Positions 34,965-44,064 of a stretch of 64,000 nucleotides of DNA are shown piece after piece. Numbering within the stretch: the stretch's first letter is position 1; each line of letters starts with the position of its first letter. This DNA is from Candidatus Gordonibacter avicola (GTDB lineage: Bacteria; Actinomycetota; Coriobacteriia; Coriobacteriales; Eggerthellaceae). The stretch spans positions 1 to 64,000 of the forward strand of contig DXGM01000015.1 of assembly GCA_019113915.1 (NCBI GenBank), read 5' to 3'. Under the pieces are notes generated by a model. The model made no database searches. It was not told where the DNA came from and saw nothing but the letters and a program-made list of their open reading frames with translations. The translations under genes were made by a program, and so were the position numbers.

Positions 34965-36563
34965 TTACCTTCCGTTCATTTTGAGTGCCACGGTGGTGCG
35001 GAATACGCCGCCGCTTTGCTCGATTGAAAGCGAGCCTTCATGGCGCGTGGCCAGGCTTTCCAGAATGGACAGCCCCCAGCCGTGTTCCGCGAGGCCGCGG
35101 GCGGGGCGGCGTTCGGGCGTTGCTGGCGCGAGTGGTTGCTCGCTGGCGGGAATGCGCGGAGCGAGTTGCTGGTGCTGGTGCTGGGGCCCGCCGGGATCAG
35201 GTAGGCAGCTGTTCTCAGCATCCACCACCAGATAGCCACTCACCACGCGTGCCTTCAGGTGCAGCCGACGCCGGGGTTGTTCCACCTTTTCACAGGCGTG
35301 CAAAGCATTGTCAAGCAGGTTCGAGAACACGGCACACAAGTCAACGCTGGGCACGGGCACGTTGGTTGGCACGTCCAACTCGAACGTGGCGCGGATGCCG
35401 GCTTCCTCGCACGCGTGCGCTTTCAGCGACACCAGGGCGTCCACCGCGCGGTGCGCGCACAGCGGCGGATCCGCCGGGTCGAGCGCGCTCACGGCCTGGG
35501 TTAGCTCCGCGGACGCTTGCTCGCCTTGGCGACGCGCGAGCAGGGCATCCGCCTCTTCCAGCTGAGCCAGCAGTTCCGCCCGTACGTCATGAGCACGCGC
35601 GAGTTCCGCCGAAAGTCGTGGGATGTACTGCCGCTGCGCTTCAACCTGTTCTTCCAGCAAGCTAGTACGAGTTTGCGCGAGTTCGGCTTCCTCGGTTTCG
35701 CGCAGGGCTTTGAACAGCATGAGATCGGCTGGGGCGCACAACGCCGCACTTGCAGCGATGGCCGCGAACAGCCATAGCGGCAGCTGGAATACGGCCACAT
35801 ACACCAGCAGAAACCCCGCAATAGCCAGCTGGCTTATGGGAAACAGCAGGTAGATGGGGCGCTTGGGCAGCGTAGTTCCCTTTCGGCCGAGCACGAGCGC
35901 CAGCGCGAATGACCCCACGCCCACCAATGCGCAGAGAAACTCAGCTGCAACAACGCTCATCGGCTGCCCCCTCGCTGTACGGATGAGGCTTTGAAAGCCC
36001 CCCCCCCCGACGGGTTTTGAGGTGGCGGGGGTGAGGTCAATTGGAGCGAACACCACACCCGCTGGCGCCGCCGGAGCCGCCACGCTCGGGAGGTTCCCGG
36101 CACTCCCCTCGCCGGAGCCTTCCACCATGGCGCGTAGTTCACTCAGGTGCTCGCGCGCCTGATCGAACGCGCCCGCATCGGCCAGTGCCAACACGGTTTG
36201 CACCTGGTTGCGCGCGTCGTGGCGCAGCTTCGCCGCCTCTTCCACTTCCGTGACTACGTGGTCGTAGCGCGCGAGATATTCCTCCAACTGCCCTTGCAGA
36301 AGCGCCGCCCGCTGGTCTTCGTGCTGCTTCTGTGCCAGCCGCTCCATCGAGCGGAATAACAGCACGTCAGCGGCCAGGCACACCACCAGCAGCACGCAGG
36401 TTCCGTAATACAGCACGCTTGAGCCCTCGTGCAGATACGCGGCTATCACCGTGGGAATGGTGAGCAGCACCGCTTGCGTCACGGGGAAGCCCACGAAAAA
36501 CCGCAGTTCGCGGCCCCTTAGGATCGGATCCTGTGCATCAGGCATGAAGTTCGATAGATACAA
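34965..36563 (-). CDS. AgrC/LytS-like sensor histidine kinase, two-module form
   Basis: The 532-aa product reads like two sensor units joined. The first has two TM helices and a good H-box (RHDARNQVQTVLALADAG). The second has two to three TM helices (residues about 200-290), a degenerate H-box (ARAHDVRAELL) and the GHKL ATPase domain with SNLLDNALHACE and GWGLSIL. A run of 11 G encodes GGGG at the junction. TTG at 36563 has a good ribosome site (AAAGGGGAG, 8 nt); ATG at 36545 does not. It is 30 nt after the FHA gene. Confidence 0.88.
   Translation of the reverse strand: MYLSNFMPDAQDPILRGRELRFFVGFPVTQAVLLTIPTVIAAYLHEGSSVLYYGTCVLLVVCLAADVLLFRSMERLAQKQHEDQRAALLQGQLEEYLARYDHVVTEVEEAAKLRHDARNQVQTVLALADAGAFDQAREHLSELRAMVEGSGEGSAGNLPSVAAPAAPAGVVFAPIDLTPATSKPVGGGGFQSLIRTARGQPMSVVAAEFLCALVGVGSFALALVLGRKGTTLPKRPIYLLFPISQLAIAGFLLVYVAVFQLPLWLFAAIAASAALCAPADLMLFKALRETEEAELAQTRTSLLEEQVEAQRQYIPRLSAELARAHDVRAELLAQLEEADALLARRQGEQASAELTQAVSALDPADPPLCAHRAVDALVSLKAHACEEAGIRATFELDVPTNVPVPSVDLCAVFSNLLDNALHACEKVEQPRRRLHLKARVVSGYLVVDAENSCLPDPGGPQHQHQQLAPRIPASEQPLAPATPERRPARGLAEHGWGLSILESLATRHEGSLSIEQSGGVFRTTVALKMNGR
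35998..36008 (-). repeat. Poly-G tract (11) inside the sensor kinase gene
   Basis: Eleven G on the coding strand lie between the two modules. A length change would separate the first membrane/H-box module from the ATPase module; an internal ATG (MSVVAAEF) could restart the second. Confidence 0.85.
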
Positions 36564-36593
36564 GCGCGCGACTCCCCTTTCGCTCGACGAGCG

Positions 36594-37601
36594 CTAGCAG
36601 CGCGCCGGGCGATCTTTCTCCACGAACGCGCCGAACCAGTAGAACGAGGTTTTCGCCAGCACAATGCGGTCGTTTAGAGCCAGCTGGAAGGGACCGCGTC
36701 CGTCACGTGCGGTGTCGAACGCCACTTGGCCGGCGCGCAGTACACAGGTGCCGTGCGTGGACCCTTCGTCGGTGAGCAGCCACGCGCCGTTCTGGAAGCT
36801 GATGCGGCAATGCGAACGCGACACGTAGGGGTTCGGCTCGATGACGTCGCTGTCGCTGTAGCGCCCGATGGCGAGGGGGTGTGTGGCTTCCACCGTCCAC
36901 CACGACACCACGGCGGTGGCTTTTTCGTCGTAGCGGATAAGGCAGGCGCACTCTTCGCGCAGGCGGGCCGGGGGGTGCTTGGCCGGCGCGGGCGCTTCGT
37001 CGGGCGTAGCGTCCACCAGCAAGCGCACCAAGCGTTCGTTCACGCAGCCGAACGTCATCAGGTAAAAGTAAGTTGAGACCAGCACCGATAGCACCTCGCG
37101 ACTTGCTTCGACGGGCTGAATTTCGCTCCATCCCAGCATGAGGCGCATCTCGTTTGTAGCCCTATCCAGGTTGAGTTCGGCACGCCCGTCTTCGCGTTCG
37201 TTGCGCAGCCCCTGTTCAACGTCGCGCCACAAGTCGGTGCGAAAATACTGCACCGTTTCAGCGGGGTCACAGCCGCTTTTGTCACAGAGCGCCGCACACA
37301 GCAGCAAAGCGCCCTTGTCGAACACGTCTGGGTCGGCCTCAAAGCTTATGCGAAAATCTTCCGCGTAGCGCCGCGAGTGCATGAGACGCGACAGCACGGC
37401 GGCGGTGCGCTTCCTGATGGTGGGATTGTCGTGGTTGATGTAATGGCCGTTCATGCCAATATATGAGTACAAAATTTTGTGATTAACGCAGCCATGAGAG
37501 AGCGAGCGCATGTGCTCGGCGAAATAGTACAAGGCCGTGTGCCATCCGCGCGCTTCGTGGGGGACGTCGAAGCTTCCCAGCCGTTCGGTGTTCGCCGTCA
37601 T
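36594..37601 (-). CDS. FHA-domain protein
   Basis: The 335-aa product has an N-terminal helical region of unknown type and a C-terminal FHA domain: LAIGRYSDSD, SRSHCRISF and TDEGSTHGT are the GR, SxxH and NG-like motifs that read phosphothreonine. It contains several Cys/His near the N-terminus (HGCVNHK). ATG at 37601 follows GAGGGTAAGG; a longer frame to 37718 is possible. With the Ser/Thr kinase upstream it makes a natural writer-reader pair. Confidence 0.85.
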   Translation of the reverse strand: MTANTERLGSFDVPHEARGWHTALYYFAEHMRSLSHGCVNHKILYSYIGMNGHYINHDNPTIRKRTAAVLSRLMHSRRYAEDFRISFEADPDVFDKGALLLCAALCDKSGCDPAETVQYFRTDLWRDVEQGLRNEREDGRAELNLDRATNEMRLMLGWSEIQPVEASREVLSVLVSTYFYLMTFGCVNERLVRLLVDATPDEAPAPAKHPPARLREECACLIRYDEKATAVVSWWTVEATHPLAIGRYSDSDVIEPNPYVSRSHCRISFQNGAWLLTDEGSTHGTCVLRAGQVAFDTARDGRGPFQLALNDRIVLAKTSFYWFGAFVEKDRPARC

Positions 37602-37849
37602 GCGCACCTTACCCTCTTGCTCTTCGCTCGTCTGAGCTTGATATACCCAAAATGTCTTCTTAGGGTATTCGTCTTGGGAAGATCGACATATTGCGCAACA
37701 CTTGGATGTACCCATCAACGAGGATTTTGGGCAAATCGACCCCTGACGTATGGTGCAGGGAGGGGTGAAGGCGGCGAGGTTTGCGAGGTGGGAACGTGCG
37801 GCGCGCCGGGACGTACGAGCAAGGATCGTGAGGGCTTGGAACGTTAGGG

Positions 37850-38860
37850 TTAGGCGAGTGTTGGCGCGCAGGGCGGCTCAAGCGGCGTGGGGAGCGGGGC
37901 GCTTTTTGGGCTTGTGGGGCGAATGTGCTCTGTGGCGTTGTGGCGTTCTGCTAGTTGGCGGATGCGTGCCACTAGCTCAGATACGCTTGGGCGCATTTGG
38001 GGATCAAGCGAAAGACATGCGTCCAGCAATTCGCGCACGTCAGCGGGCAGGTTCTCAGATGGGGAAAGCGCGTCGGTGCGGCGATAGTACGTGAGCCAAA
38101 ACTGTCTGCCGTTGCGCGGGTTCGACACAAACGGATGAGGCAGACTGCCCGTAAGCACCTCGTGCACCGTTGCGCCAAACGAGAACACATCAGCGGCGGG
38201 GCTTGGCCAGCCCTCGCGTCGTTCGAGGCATTCGGGCGCGGCGTAGCCAAAGGAGCCGAACGGGATGGCTTCCACCGGGTCGCCGAGGAAGAATGCCGTA
38301 TCTAGGTCGATGAACTGGGCGCGCGGCCGGGTGTCATTGTTGGTTACTACGATGTTCGAGAGCTTGATGTCTTGGTGGATGAGGGGCTGGCGGCCGCTGT
38401 CGCTCGCGAGGGCGGCGAGGGCATCCGCAACGGCCGCGAGCATTGTAAGGGCTTCTTGCAGCGGCACGCCCTGCGGAGTGCGCGCCCAGCGAGAGGCCAC
38501 CTGCGCCAACGTTTCACCTTCAATCCAGCGTGTGACCAGGTGTAACTGCGATGGCTTGGGATACTGCGACCCCTGCGGCACCCCAAAACGCGCCACGCGC
38601 GCAAGAGGAAGCGGAGCAGCCTCCGACGAAGCCTGTAAACGCGCAATCCGCTCAAGTAGATGCAACTGATGCCTCAGAAAAGCACCTTCTGCCTGGAGTA
38701 TCTTGATGCAGTAGGTGTCTTTGGAAGGCTCCGTCGTACTGCAGTATTTGTACACGTGCGCACGCTGGCTCTTCGCCACCAGCTCGGTTGCCGCCGGCAC
38801 CAACGTTGGAACGCTTAGCATCGGTGCCGGCGCGACAAAGGGGGCGAAAGAGCCGTTCAT
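37850..38860 (-). CDS. Ser/Thr protein kinase (Hanks type)
   Basis: The 336-aa product has a kinase domain: VYKYCSTTEPSKDTYCIKIL with the ATP-site Lys, IHQDIKLSNIVV (catalytic loop with D), IDLDTAFFL (DLD in place of DFG), and FGYAAPECLERR (APE). There is no transmembrane or PASTA segment; the C-terminus is proline-rich. Its ATG lies 2 nt after the porB stop, so it is read on the por transcript. The frame is open further upstream only because it runs antisense-like through porB. Confidence 0.9.
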   Translation of the reverse strand: MNGSFAPFVAPAPMLSVPTLVPAATELVAKSQRAHVYKYCSTTEPSKDTYCIKILQAEGAFLRHQLHLLERIARLQASSEAAPLPLARVARFGVPQGSQYPKPSQLHLVTRWIEGETLAQVASRWARTPQGVPLQEALTMLAAVADALAALASDSGRQPLIHQDIKLSNIVVTNNDTRPRAQFIDLDTAFFLGDPVEAIPFGSFGYAAPECLERREGWPSPAADVFSFGATVHEVLTGSLPHPFVSNPRNGRQFWLTYYRRTDALSPSENLPADVRELLDACLSLDPQMRPSVSELVARIRQLAERHNATEHIRPTSPKSAPLPTPLEPPCAPTLA

Positions 38861-38862
38861 GC

Positions 38863-39783
38863 TTACACAATCCACGTGCGGCGGATGGTTTCCCAGGTGG
38901 CGTTGCGGCCGGCTTCTACCTGGACTATTTCCTCGTTGGTGAGAGACTTGAAGCGGCCTTGGCGGCGCAGGTAGGCCTCGACGCTGGCGAACTCGCGCGG
39001 GTTGCGGTTGAGCTTGAACCGGCCGCCGGGCTGGCCGCACAGCTGCTCGCCCTCGTATTCGGCCAAGTACCACAGGCCCGTGTCCACGATGTCCTTGGCG
39101 ATGTCCACCGTCTCGTCCACATCGCAGCCCCAGCCAGTCGGGCACGGGGCAATCACATGAAGGTAGCGCGTGCCGCGGATGTCGCGGGCGCGCTCCACTT
39201 TGCGGATGAAGTCGTTCAAGTAGCCGACGCTGGCCGTGGCAGCGTAGGGAATGCCGTGCGCGGCCACGATTTCGAACAGGTTCTTCTTCTGTGTGAGGCA
39301 GCCGTGGGCGTTCGCGCCAGCCGGCGTAGTGGTGGTTTTGGCGCCGAACGGGGTGAGCGAGCTTTTTTGGATGCCCGTGTTCATGTACGCCTCGTTGTCG
39401 TAGCAAATGTAGAGCACGTCGTCGTTGCGGTCGATGGCGCCGGAGAGCGCCTGCAGCCCGATGTCGGCCGTGCCGCCGTCGCCAGCGAAGCCCACCACCG
39501 TGCAGTCGTCGGGCTTTTTGCCCTGCGCGCGCAGGCCGGCCTCAATGCCGGTGAGCACGCTGGCTGTAGCCGCAAAAGGCGTGATCATGGCGTTGTTGGC
39601 GAACGCGAGCTGCGGGAAGTTGAACCCGACAGCGCTCATGCAGCCCGCAGGCAGCGCGGCCACGGCGTTCGGCCCGAGCACCTTGAGCGCGGCGCGCACG
39701 GCGAGCGATCCGCCGCAACCCGCGCAGGCTTTGTGGCCGAAGAAGAACTCGTCGTCGGAGATGGTTTTAGCGTTCACTGGCAT
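38863..39783 (-). CDS. porB: Pyruvate:ferredoxin oxidoreductase, beta subunit
   Basis: The 306-aa product has the TPP-binding beta-subunit pattern: KACAGCGGSLAVRAALK (cluster cysteines), GFAGDGGTADIGLQALSGA (the GDG...N-type TPP motif) and YDNEAYMNTGIQ. With PorA and PorGD it converts pyruvate and CoA to acetyl-CoA, CO2 and reduced ferredoxin in the cytoplasm. It is 2 nt from porA and 2 nt from the kinase. Confidence 0.93.
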   Translation of the reverse strand: MPVNAKTISDDEFFFGHKACAGCGGSLAVRAALKVLGPNAVAALPAGCMSAVGFNFPQLAFANNAMITPFAATASVLTGIEAGLRAQGKKPDDCTVVGFAGDGGTADIGLQALSGAIDRNDDVLYICYDNEAYMNTGIQKSSLTPFGAKTTTTPAGANAHGCLTQKKNLFEIVAAHGIPYAATASVGYLNDFIRKVERARDIRGTRYLHVIAPCPTGWGCDVDETVDIAKDIVDTGLWYLAEYEGEQLCGQPGGRFKLNRNPREFASVEAYLRRQGRFKSLTNEEIVQVEAGRNATWETIRRTWIV

Positions 39784-39785
39784 GG

Positions 39786-41066
39786 CTAGTTCGCCTCCTT
39801 CGGGGCGGCGGTGGCTGACGCCGAACGGGATCCTTCGACTTCGCGCTGCGCGCTCCGCTCAGGATGACAAGAGGGGGCGGCGGCATCGACTGGGGAGTCT
39901 ATGCCGAGGAAGCTTACGCGGGGGAGGTCGATGGTGCCTTCAGAAGCGTCTAGCAGAACCTTAAACATGCCGATGACCTGGGCTTCTGAGATATCGTCGC
40001 CGCCGAGGCCGCCTATGAAGTTGTAGGTGGGACTCGTCACGCCAGCCTGATGGAGGGCGGAGTTCACGTTTGTGAACACGGTACCCTCGGCGCCGAACGA
40101 GATGTCCTTTTCCAGCACGCCGACCGCACGCACGCCGCGCAGTGCCTCGGCGATGAGGGCGCTCGGCATGGGGCGCAGGTAGCGGATGCGCAGCATGCCG
40201 GCACGCACGCCCTGTTCGCGCAGCTTCGCCACCACGCCACGCACAAGGCCCGCGGCCGAACCCAGCGTTACCAGCACCACATTGGCATCTTCGCAGTTCA
40301 CGCATTCAATCATGCCGGGATACGCACGGCCGAACACCTCGGCGAAGCGCGCCTCCACTTCGTCAATCACGCCGGGCGCGTCCAGCATGTCGCGGTGCTC
40401 CCAGTACTTGAAGTAGCGGTTGTACTCCGGCCCGGCCGAGAACCCGATGTTCACGGGGTGCTCGAAGTCGAAGCGATTGCCTGCGCCGTCGTAGGGCGGC
40501 AGGAACGCGTCGGCCTGCGCGGACGTGGGCACGTCCACCGTCTCGTAGGTGTGCGTGAGCGCGAAGCCATCGAGGTTCACCATCACCGGCGTGCGCACGC
40601 GCGCGTCCTCGGCCACCGCGTAGGCCATCAACGCCAGGTCAAGCGCTTCTTGGTTGTTCTCGGCGTACACCTGAATCCAGCCGTGGTCGAGCAGCGCCAG
40701 CGAGTCGCGCTGGTCGCCGTAGATGTTCCACGGCAGCGCGGTGGAGCGGTTCGCGTTCATCATGACGATGGGGTATCGACCGCCCGACGCGTACGTGAGG
40801 CACTCGGCCATGTAGAGCAGGCCCTGGCTCGACGTGGCCGTGAATGTGCGCGCGCCCGTGGCCGACGCGCCGATGGCGCACGAGAGCGCCGAGTGCTCGG
40901 ATTCCACGTGCACGTATTCGGCGGCCAGCTCGCCGGATTCCACCATTTCGCTCAGGCGCTCAACAACCACCGTCTGCGGCGTGATGGGATACGCGGAGAT
41001 GACCTGCGGACGCGCCAGTCGCACACCCTCAGCAAGCGCTTCGTCGCCGGAGAGAAACCGTTTCAT
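39786..41066 (-). CDS. porA: Pyruvate:ferredoxin oxidoreductase, alpha subunit
   Basis: The 426-aa product starts MKRFLSGDEALAEGVRLARP and has SAYPITPQT and the domain order of the alpha subunit. The normal protein ends near LPRVSFLGID; the last 30 or so residues (CHPERSAQREVEGSR...) are translated from a short palindromic repeat, so the tail is acquired. The ATG overlaps the porGD stop (TAATG). Confidence 0.93.
   Translation of the reverse strand: MKRFLSGDEALAEGVRLARPQVISAYPITPQTVVVERLSEMVESGELAAEYVHVESEHSALSCAIGASATGARTFTATSSQGLLYMAECLTYASGGRYPIVMMNANRSTALPWNIYGDQRDSLALLDHGWIQVYAENNQEALDLALMAYAVAEDARVRTPVMVNLDGFALTHTYETVDVPTSAQADAFLPPYDGAGNRFDFEHPVNIGFSAGPEYNRYFKYWEHRDMLDAPGVIDEVEARFAEVFGRAYPGMIECVNCEDANVVLVTLGSAAGLVRGVVAKLREQGVRAGMLRIRYLRPMPSALIAEALRGVRAVGVLEKDISFGAEGTVFTNVNSALHQAGVTSPTYNFIGGLGGDDISEAQVIGMFKVLLDASEGTIDLPRVSFLGIDSPVDAAAPSCHPERSAQREVEGSRSASATAAPKEAN
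39826..39870. repeat. Palindromic GGATCCTTCGACT repeat, copy 1 (in porA)
   Basis: The unit runs from GGGATCCTTCGACT through GCGCTGCGCGC to TCAGGATGACA. It forms the 3' end of porA and encodes HPERSAQREVEGSR. The same unit occurs twice in porGD. Confidence 0.8.
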
Positions 41067-42094
41067 TAGGCACTCGCCTCACTTTCGTCACGCTCGGGCA
41101 CCATGGCGATTGCGCCGAAGGCACACACCTTCGCACACACCCCGCATCCCTTGCAGAAGTCCAGATCAATGGCTACGGGAGCGCCACCACGCGCGGGTTC
41201 GGCAACCTTATACACCGTGCCATCTGGGCAATGCATATAGCACTGAAGGCACCCGGTGCACGCAGCCGAGTCAATAACGGGGCGCTTGTTGCGCCAGCCT
41301 GCGTTCTTCGCCACAAGGTAACCCGCCTCAAAGCAGGTAGAGTGCGCGAAAGCACTTGGGTCGAGAGTTCCTGAACGCAACGTGGGAATGTGCGCGGGAC
41401 GACCGGCGGCCGCACCACTGTCATCCTGAGCGGAGCACCGAAGGTGCGCAGTCGAAGGATCCCCCGCGGTGTCAACAGTAAGTGCTACGGCTGTCGCCGC
41501 ACGGGATCCTTCGACTCCGCGCTGCGCGCTCCGCTCAGGATGACAACCGGGGTGCTGCGCGCTCTTTTGGGGCTGACAAGCGGCGGCTTCCATCGCTGCA
41601 TCAATGATGACGATATTCTTCGCGTGCAGTTTCTCGGGCATGTATTGGCGGATGGCTTCTTTTACGTCCTCGGCATTCACCTGGTCACAGAGCGTGGCCA
41701 GGGCGCCAAGCAGGGCGGTGTTCGGAATGGGGCGGCCCAGCACGGCGGCCGAGATGCCGTCGGCATCCAGCGCCACGATGCGCGGGTCGTCGAACGTGCG
41801 CACGCTGTTCACCAGCACGATGCCGCCGGGTTTCAGTTCGCACTCCCAGCCCTCGCCCAGCAGCGTGTCGTCGAGATACACCACGTAATCGGCCTGCGCG
41901 ACGGCGCTGCGGTCGCCGATGGGCGCGTCCGACATCTTCGTAAATGCGCGCATGGGCGCGCCGCGCCGCTCGGGGCCAAACGATGGAAACGCCAGCGCGT
42001 GCCGGCCGTCGGCAAGCGATGCCGCCGCGCCCAGCAGCCGCGCCGCCGTGAACGCGCCCTGGCCGCCGCGGCCGTGCCACAAAACTTCTTTCAT
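41066..42094 (-). CDS. porG: Pyruvate:ferredoxin oxidoreductase, fused gamma-delta subunit
   Basis: The 342-aa protein joins a gamma domain (MKEVLWHGRGGQGAFTAARL; FPSFGPERRGAP) and a delta ferredoxin domain with two 4Fe-4S motifs (CTGCLQCYMHC and CKGCGVCAKVC). The linker of about 90 residues is made largely of translated repeats (HPERSAQRGVEGSR and an inverted copy). The ATG at 42094 has GGGAGA at proper spacing. It is the first gene of the por operon. Confidence 0.9.
   Translation of the reverse strand: MKEVLWHGRGGQGAFTAARLLGAAASLADGRHALAFPSFGPERRGAPMRAFTKMSDAPIGDRSAVAQADYVVYLDDTLLGEGWECELKPGGIVLVNSVRTFDDPRIVALDADGISAAVLGRPIPNTALLGALATLCDQVNAEDVKEAIRQYMPEKLHAKNIVIIDAAMEAAACQPQKSAQHPGCHPERSAQRGVEGSRAATAVALTVDTAGDPSTAHLRCSAQDDSGAAAGRPAHIPTLRSGTLDPSAFAHSTCFEAGYLVAKNAGWRNKRPVIDSAACTGCLQCYMHCPDGTVYKVAEPARGGAPVAIDLDFCKGCGVCAKVCAFGAIAMVPERDESEASA
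41419..41547. repeat. Two inverted copies of the GGATCCTTCGACT repeat in porGD
   Basis: Copy 2 (41419-41465) reads TGTCATCCTGAGCGGAGC ... GTCGAAGGATCC; copy 3 (41502-41547) is in the opposite direction and nearly identical to the porA copy. They enclose 36 bp. The whole block stays in frame. Confidence 0.8.
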
Positions 42095-42303
42095 GAGCAT
42101 TCTCCCACTGGTAATAAGTGTGTTTCGCCAGTATACCGCTCGTCCGTTCGCGAACATGGCGCACCGCGCCCGTCGTCGGCAAATGCCCGCAGACGCCGCC
42201 GCCGACGCCGAACGCAATGCCGCATCCCCCTGGCGTTTTCCACAGCGTTTGATGCTGGTATGGAAATCGGCATTCGGGCAAACGATGAACTATAATCGGG
42301 GCT

Positions 42304-44028
42304 ATGAAACACCTTGCGAAGGACTCCACCACCCCGGCCGAGAACGCACCTGAGAAGGAGCGCACCGTCGCACGCCATGCGCGGCCTGCGGATACATCCG
42401 CAGATGACGCGCCCGCCAGCGCCCCTACGTTCTCGCCTTCCGATACCACGCCGTTTTTGGGTGCCGCCGCACGCGAACGCGAGCAACGCGCCAGCGGAAA
42501 GCCACCCCGCAAGCCCAACTTCATCACCCGCACCGTGAACGGCTGGTGGAACCGCCTGCTGGGAGCCGTATCCGAAGGCTCGCTGGCCAGCCAAGAGGCC
42601 GAGTACGCCGCGCACCGCACCTCGCGCGACTACGTGTGGAACACCATCGGCTTCGCTGCCTGGGGCATGGTGTTCCCCATCCTTACCGTGGTGGTGACGC
42701 AACTGGTGGGTGTCGAGCAAGCGGGCATGTTCTCGCTGGCGTTCGTCACCGGCATGCTGCTGATGATTGTGGCGAACTACGGCGTGCGCACGTTCCAGGT
42801 GTCGGACGTGGACGAGGCGCATTCGTTCTCGGATTACCAGATGAACCGCTGGATCACCTGCGCCATTATGGTGCTGGTGGGCGTGGGGTATTGCCTCGTG
42901 CGCGGGTACGAAACCGACATGTTCACCATCAGTTTGGGCGTGTATCTGTACAAGATGATAGACGGCTTGGCCGACGTGTACGAGGGACGCCTCCAACAGA
43001 AGGACAAGTTGTACCTGGCGGGCATCTCGCAGGCGTTCCGCTCGGTGCTGGTGCTGGTGGTGTTTTCGCTGGTGCTACTGATCACGCGGAACCTGTCGGT
43101 TGCGTGCATCGCCATGGCCACAGCGGCGGCCGCGTCGTTTGTGCTACTGACGTTTCCGTTATCGCTTTTTGAGACGCCGAAGTCTCGCCGCTGGAGCGCA
43201 GGCAGCGTGGGTGGGTTGTTCCGCCAGTGCTTTCCCCTGTTCATCGCGCTGTTTTTGTACGCGTTCATTGATAACATGCCGAAGTTCGTCATGGAGGGTG
43301 TGCTCTCGTACGACAACCAGCTGTACTTCAACGCGCTGTATTTCCCGGCGCAGGGCATTCTGCTGACGGTCGGGTTCATTTACAAGCCGCTTTTGGTGAA
43401 GATGGCGAACGTGTGGGCCGACCCGGAGAAACGCAAGCGGTTTGACCTGATCATCGTTGTGATTATGCTGGTGGTTGTGGGAGTGACCGCCGCGACCGCG
43501 CTCATGATGGCGTGGATTGGCATTCCCGTGATGGGCTTCTTGTACGGCGTGGACTTCGAGCAATTCCGCGGGCTGTGCTACATCATGCTGGCGGCCGGTG
43601 GCGTGACGGCGGCAATCGACTTCTTGTACCAAGTCATCACCGTACTGCGGCGCCAGAAGGCCGTGACCACGCTCTACATTATTACGTTTGGGTTCGCGCT
43701 GTTTGTGCCCATTCTGCTGGTGAACTTCACCGGGCTGCCGGGCGCGGTCATTGGCTACCTCATTGTGATGTGCATTCTGCTTGTGCTGCTGATCTGGGAA
43801 TACGCTCGCATTCGCATAGAGTTGGCGCGACAGGATAAGGCCGAAGTTGCCGCCGCAGCCGAGCCCGGCGTTGGTCGTCACCTGCGCCCGAGCGAAGCCC
43901 GCGCCGAACGCGAACGCCGCGCCCAAGTACACGCCAAATGGGGCACCCACGAGGCCCCCCACTCCGGCAAACACAGCGCCCCCATCCAAACCCCCTGGGA
44001 AGAAGACGACCTCCCCGAGAGCCGGTAG
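42304..44028 (+). CDS. Polysaccharide flippase-like membrane protein
   Basis: The 574-aa protein has a disordered, Ala/Pro-rich cytoplasmic N-terminus of about 105 residues, then 12-14 hydrophobic segments starting at DYVWNTIGFAAWGMVFPILT, with the SFVLLTFPLSLF and YFPAQGILLTVGFIYKPLLV patterns of the Polysacc_synt/MATE-type lipid-linked sugar exporters, and a charged C-terminal tail. It probably moves undecaprenyl-linked glycans. It is alone on the plus strand, divergent from por. Confidence 0.82.
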   Translation: MKHLAKDSTTPAENAPEKERTVARHARPADTSADDAPASAPTFSPSDTTPFLGAAAREREQRASGKPPRKPNFITRTVNGWWNRLLGAVSEGSLASQEAEYAAHRTSRDYVWNTIGFAAWGMVFPILTVVVTQLVGVEQAGMFSLAFVTGMLLMIVANYGVRTFQVSDVDEAHSFSDYQMNRWITCAIMVLVGVGYCLVRGYETDMFTISLGVYLYKMIDGLADVYEGRLQQKDKLYLAGISQAFRSVLVLVVFSLVLLITRNLSVACIAMATAAAASFVLLTFPLSLFETPKSRRWSAGSVGGLFRQCFPLFIALFLYAFIDNMPKFVMEGVLSYDNQLYFNALYFPAQGILLTVGFIYKPLLVKMANVWADPEKRKRFDLIIVVIMLVVVGVTAATALMMAWIGIPVMGFLYGVDFEQFRGLCYIMLAAGGVTAAIDFLYQVITVLRRQKAVTTLYIITFGFALFVPILLVNFTGLPGAVIGYLIVMCILLVLLIWEYARIRIELARQDKAEVAAAAEPGVGRHLRPSEARAERERRAQVHAKWGTHEAPHSGKHSAPIQTPWEEDDLPESR

Positions 44029-44064
44029 GTGAGCGCGGCGCTTCGCGCTGCTTTGCCCGCCGCG

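Noticed and set aside
38861..39406. N-terminal extension of the Ser/Thr kinase
   Set aside because: It overlaps porB in another frame, is Arg/His-rich nonsense and lacks kinase features; the ATG at 38860 fits the domain.
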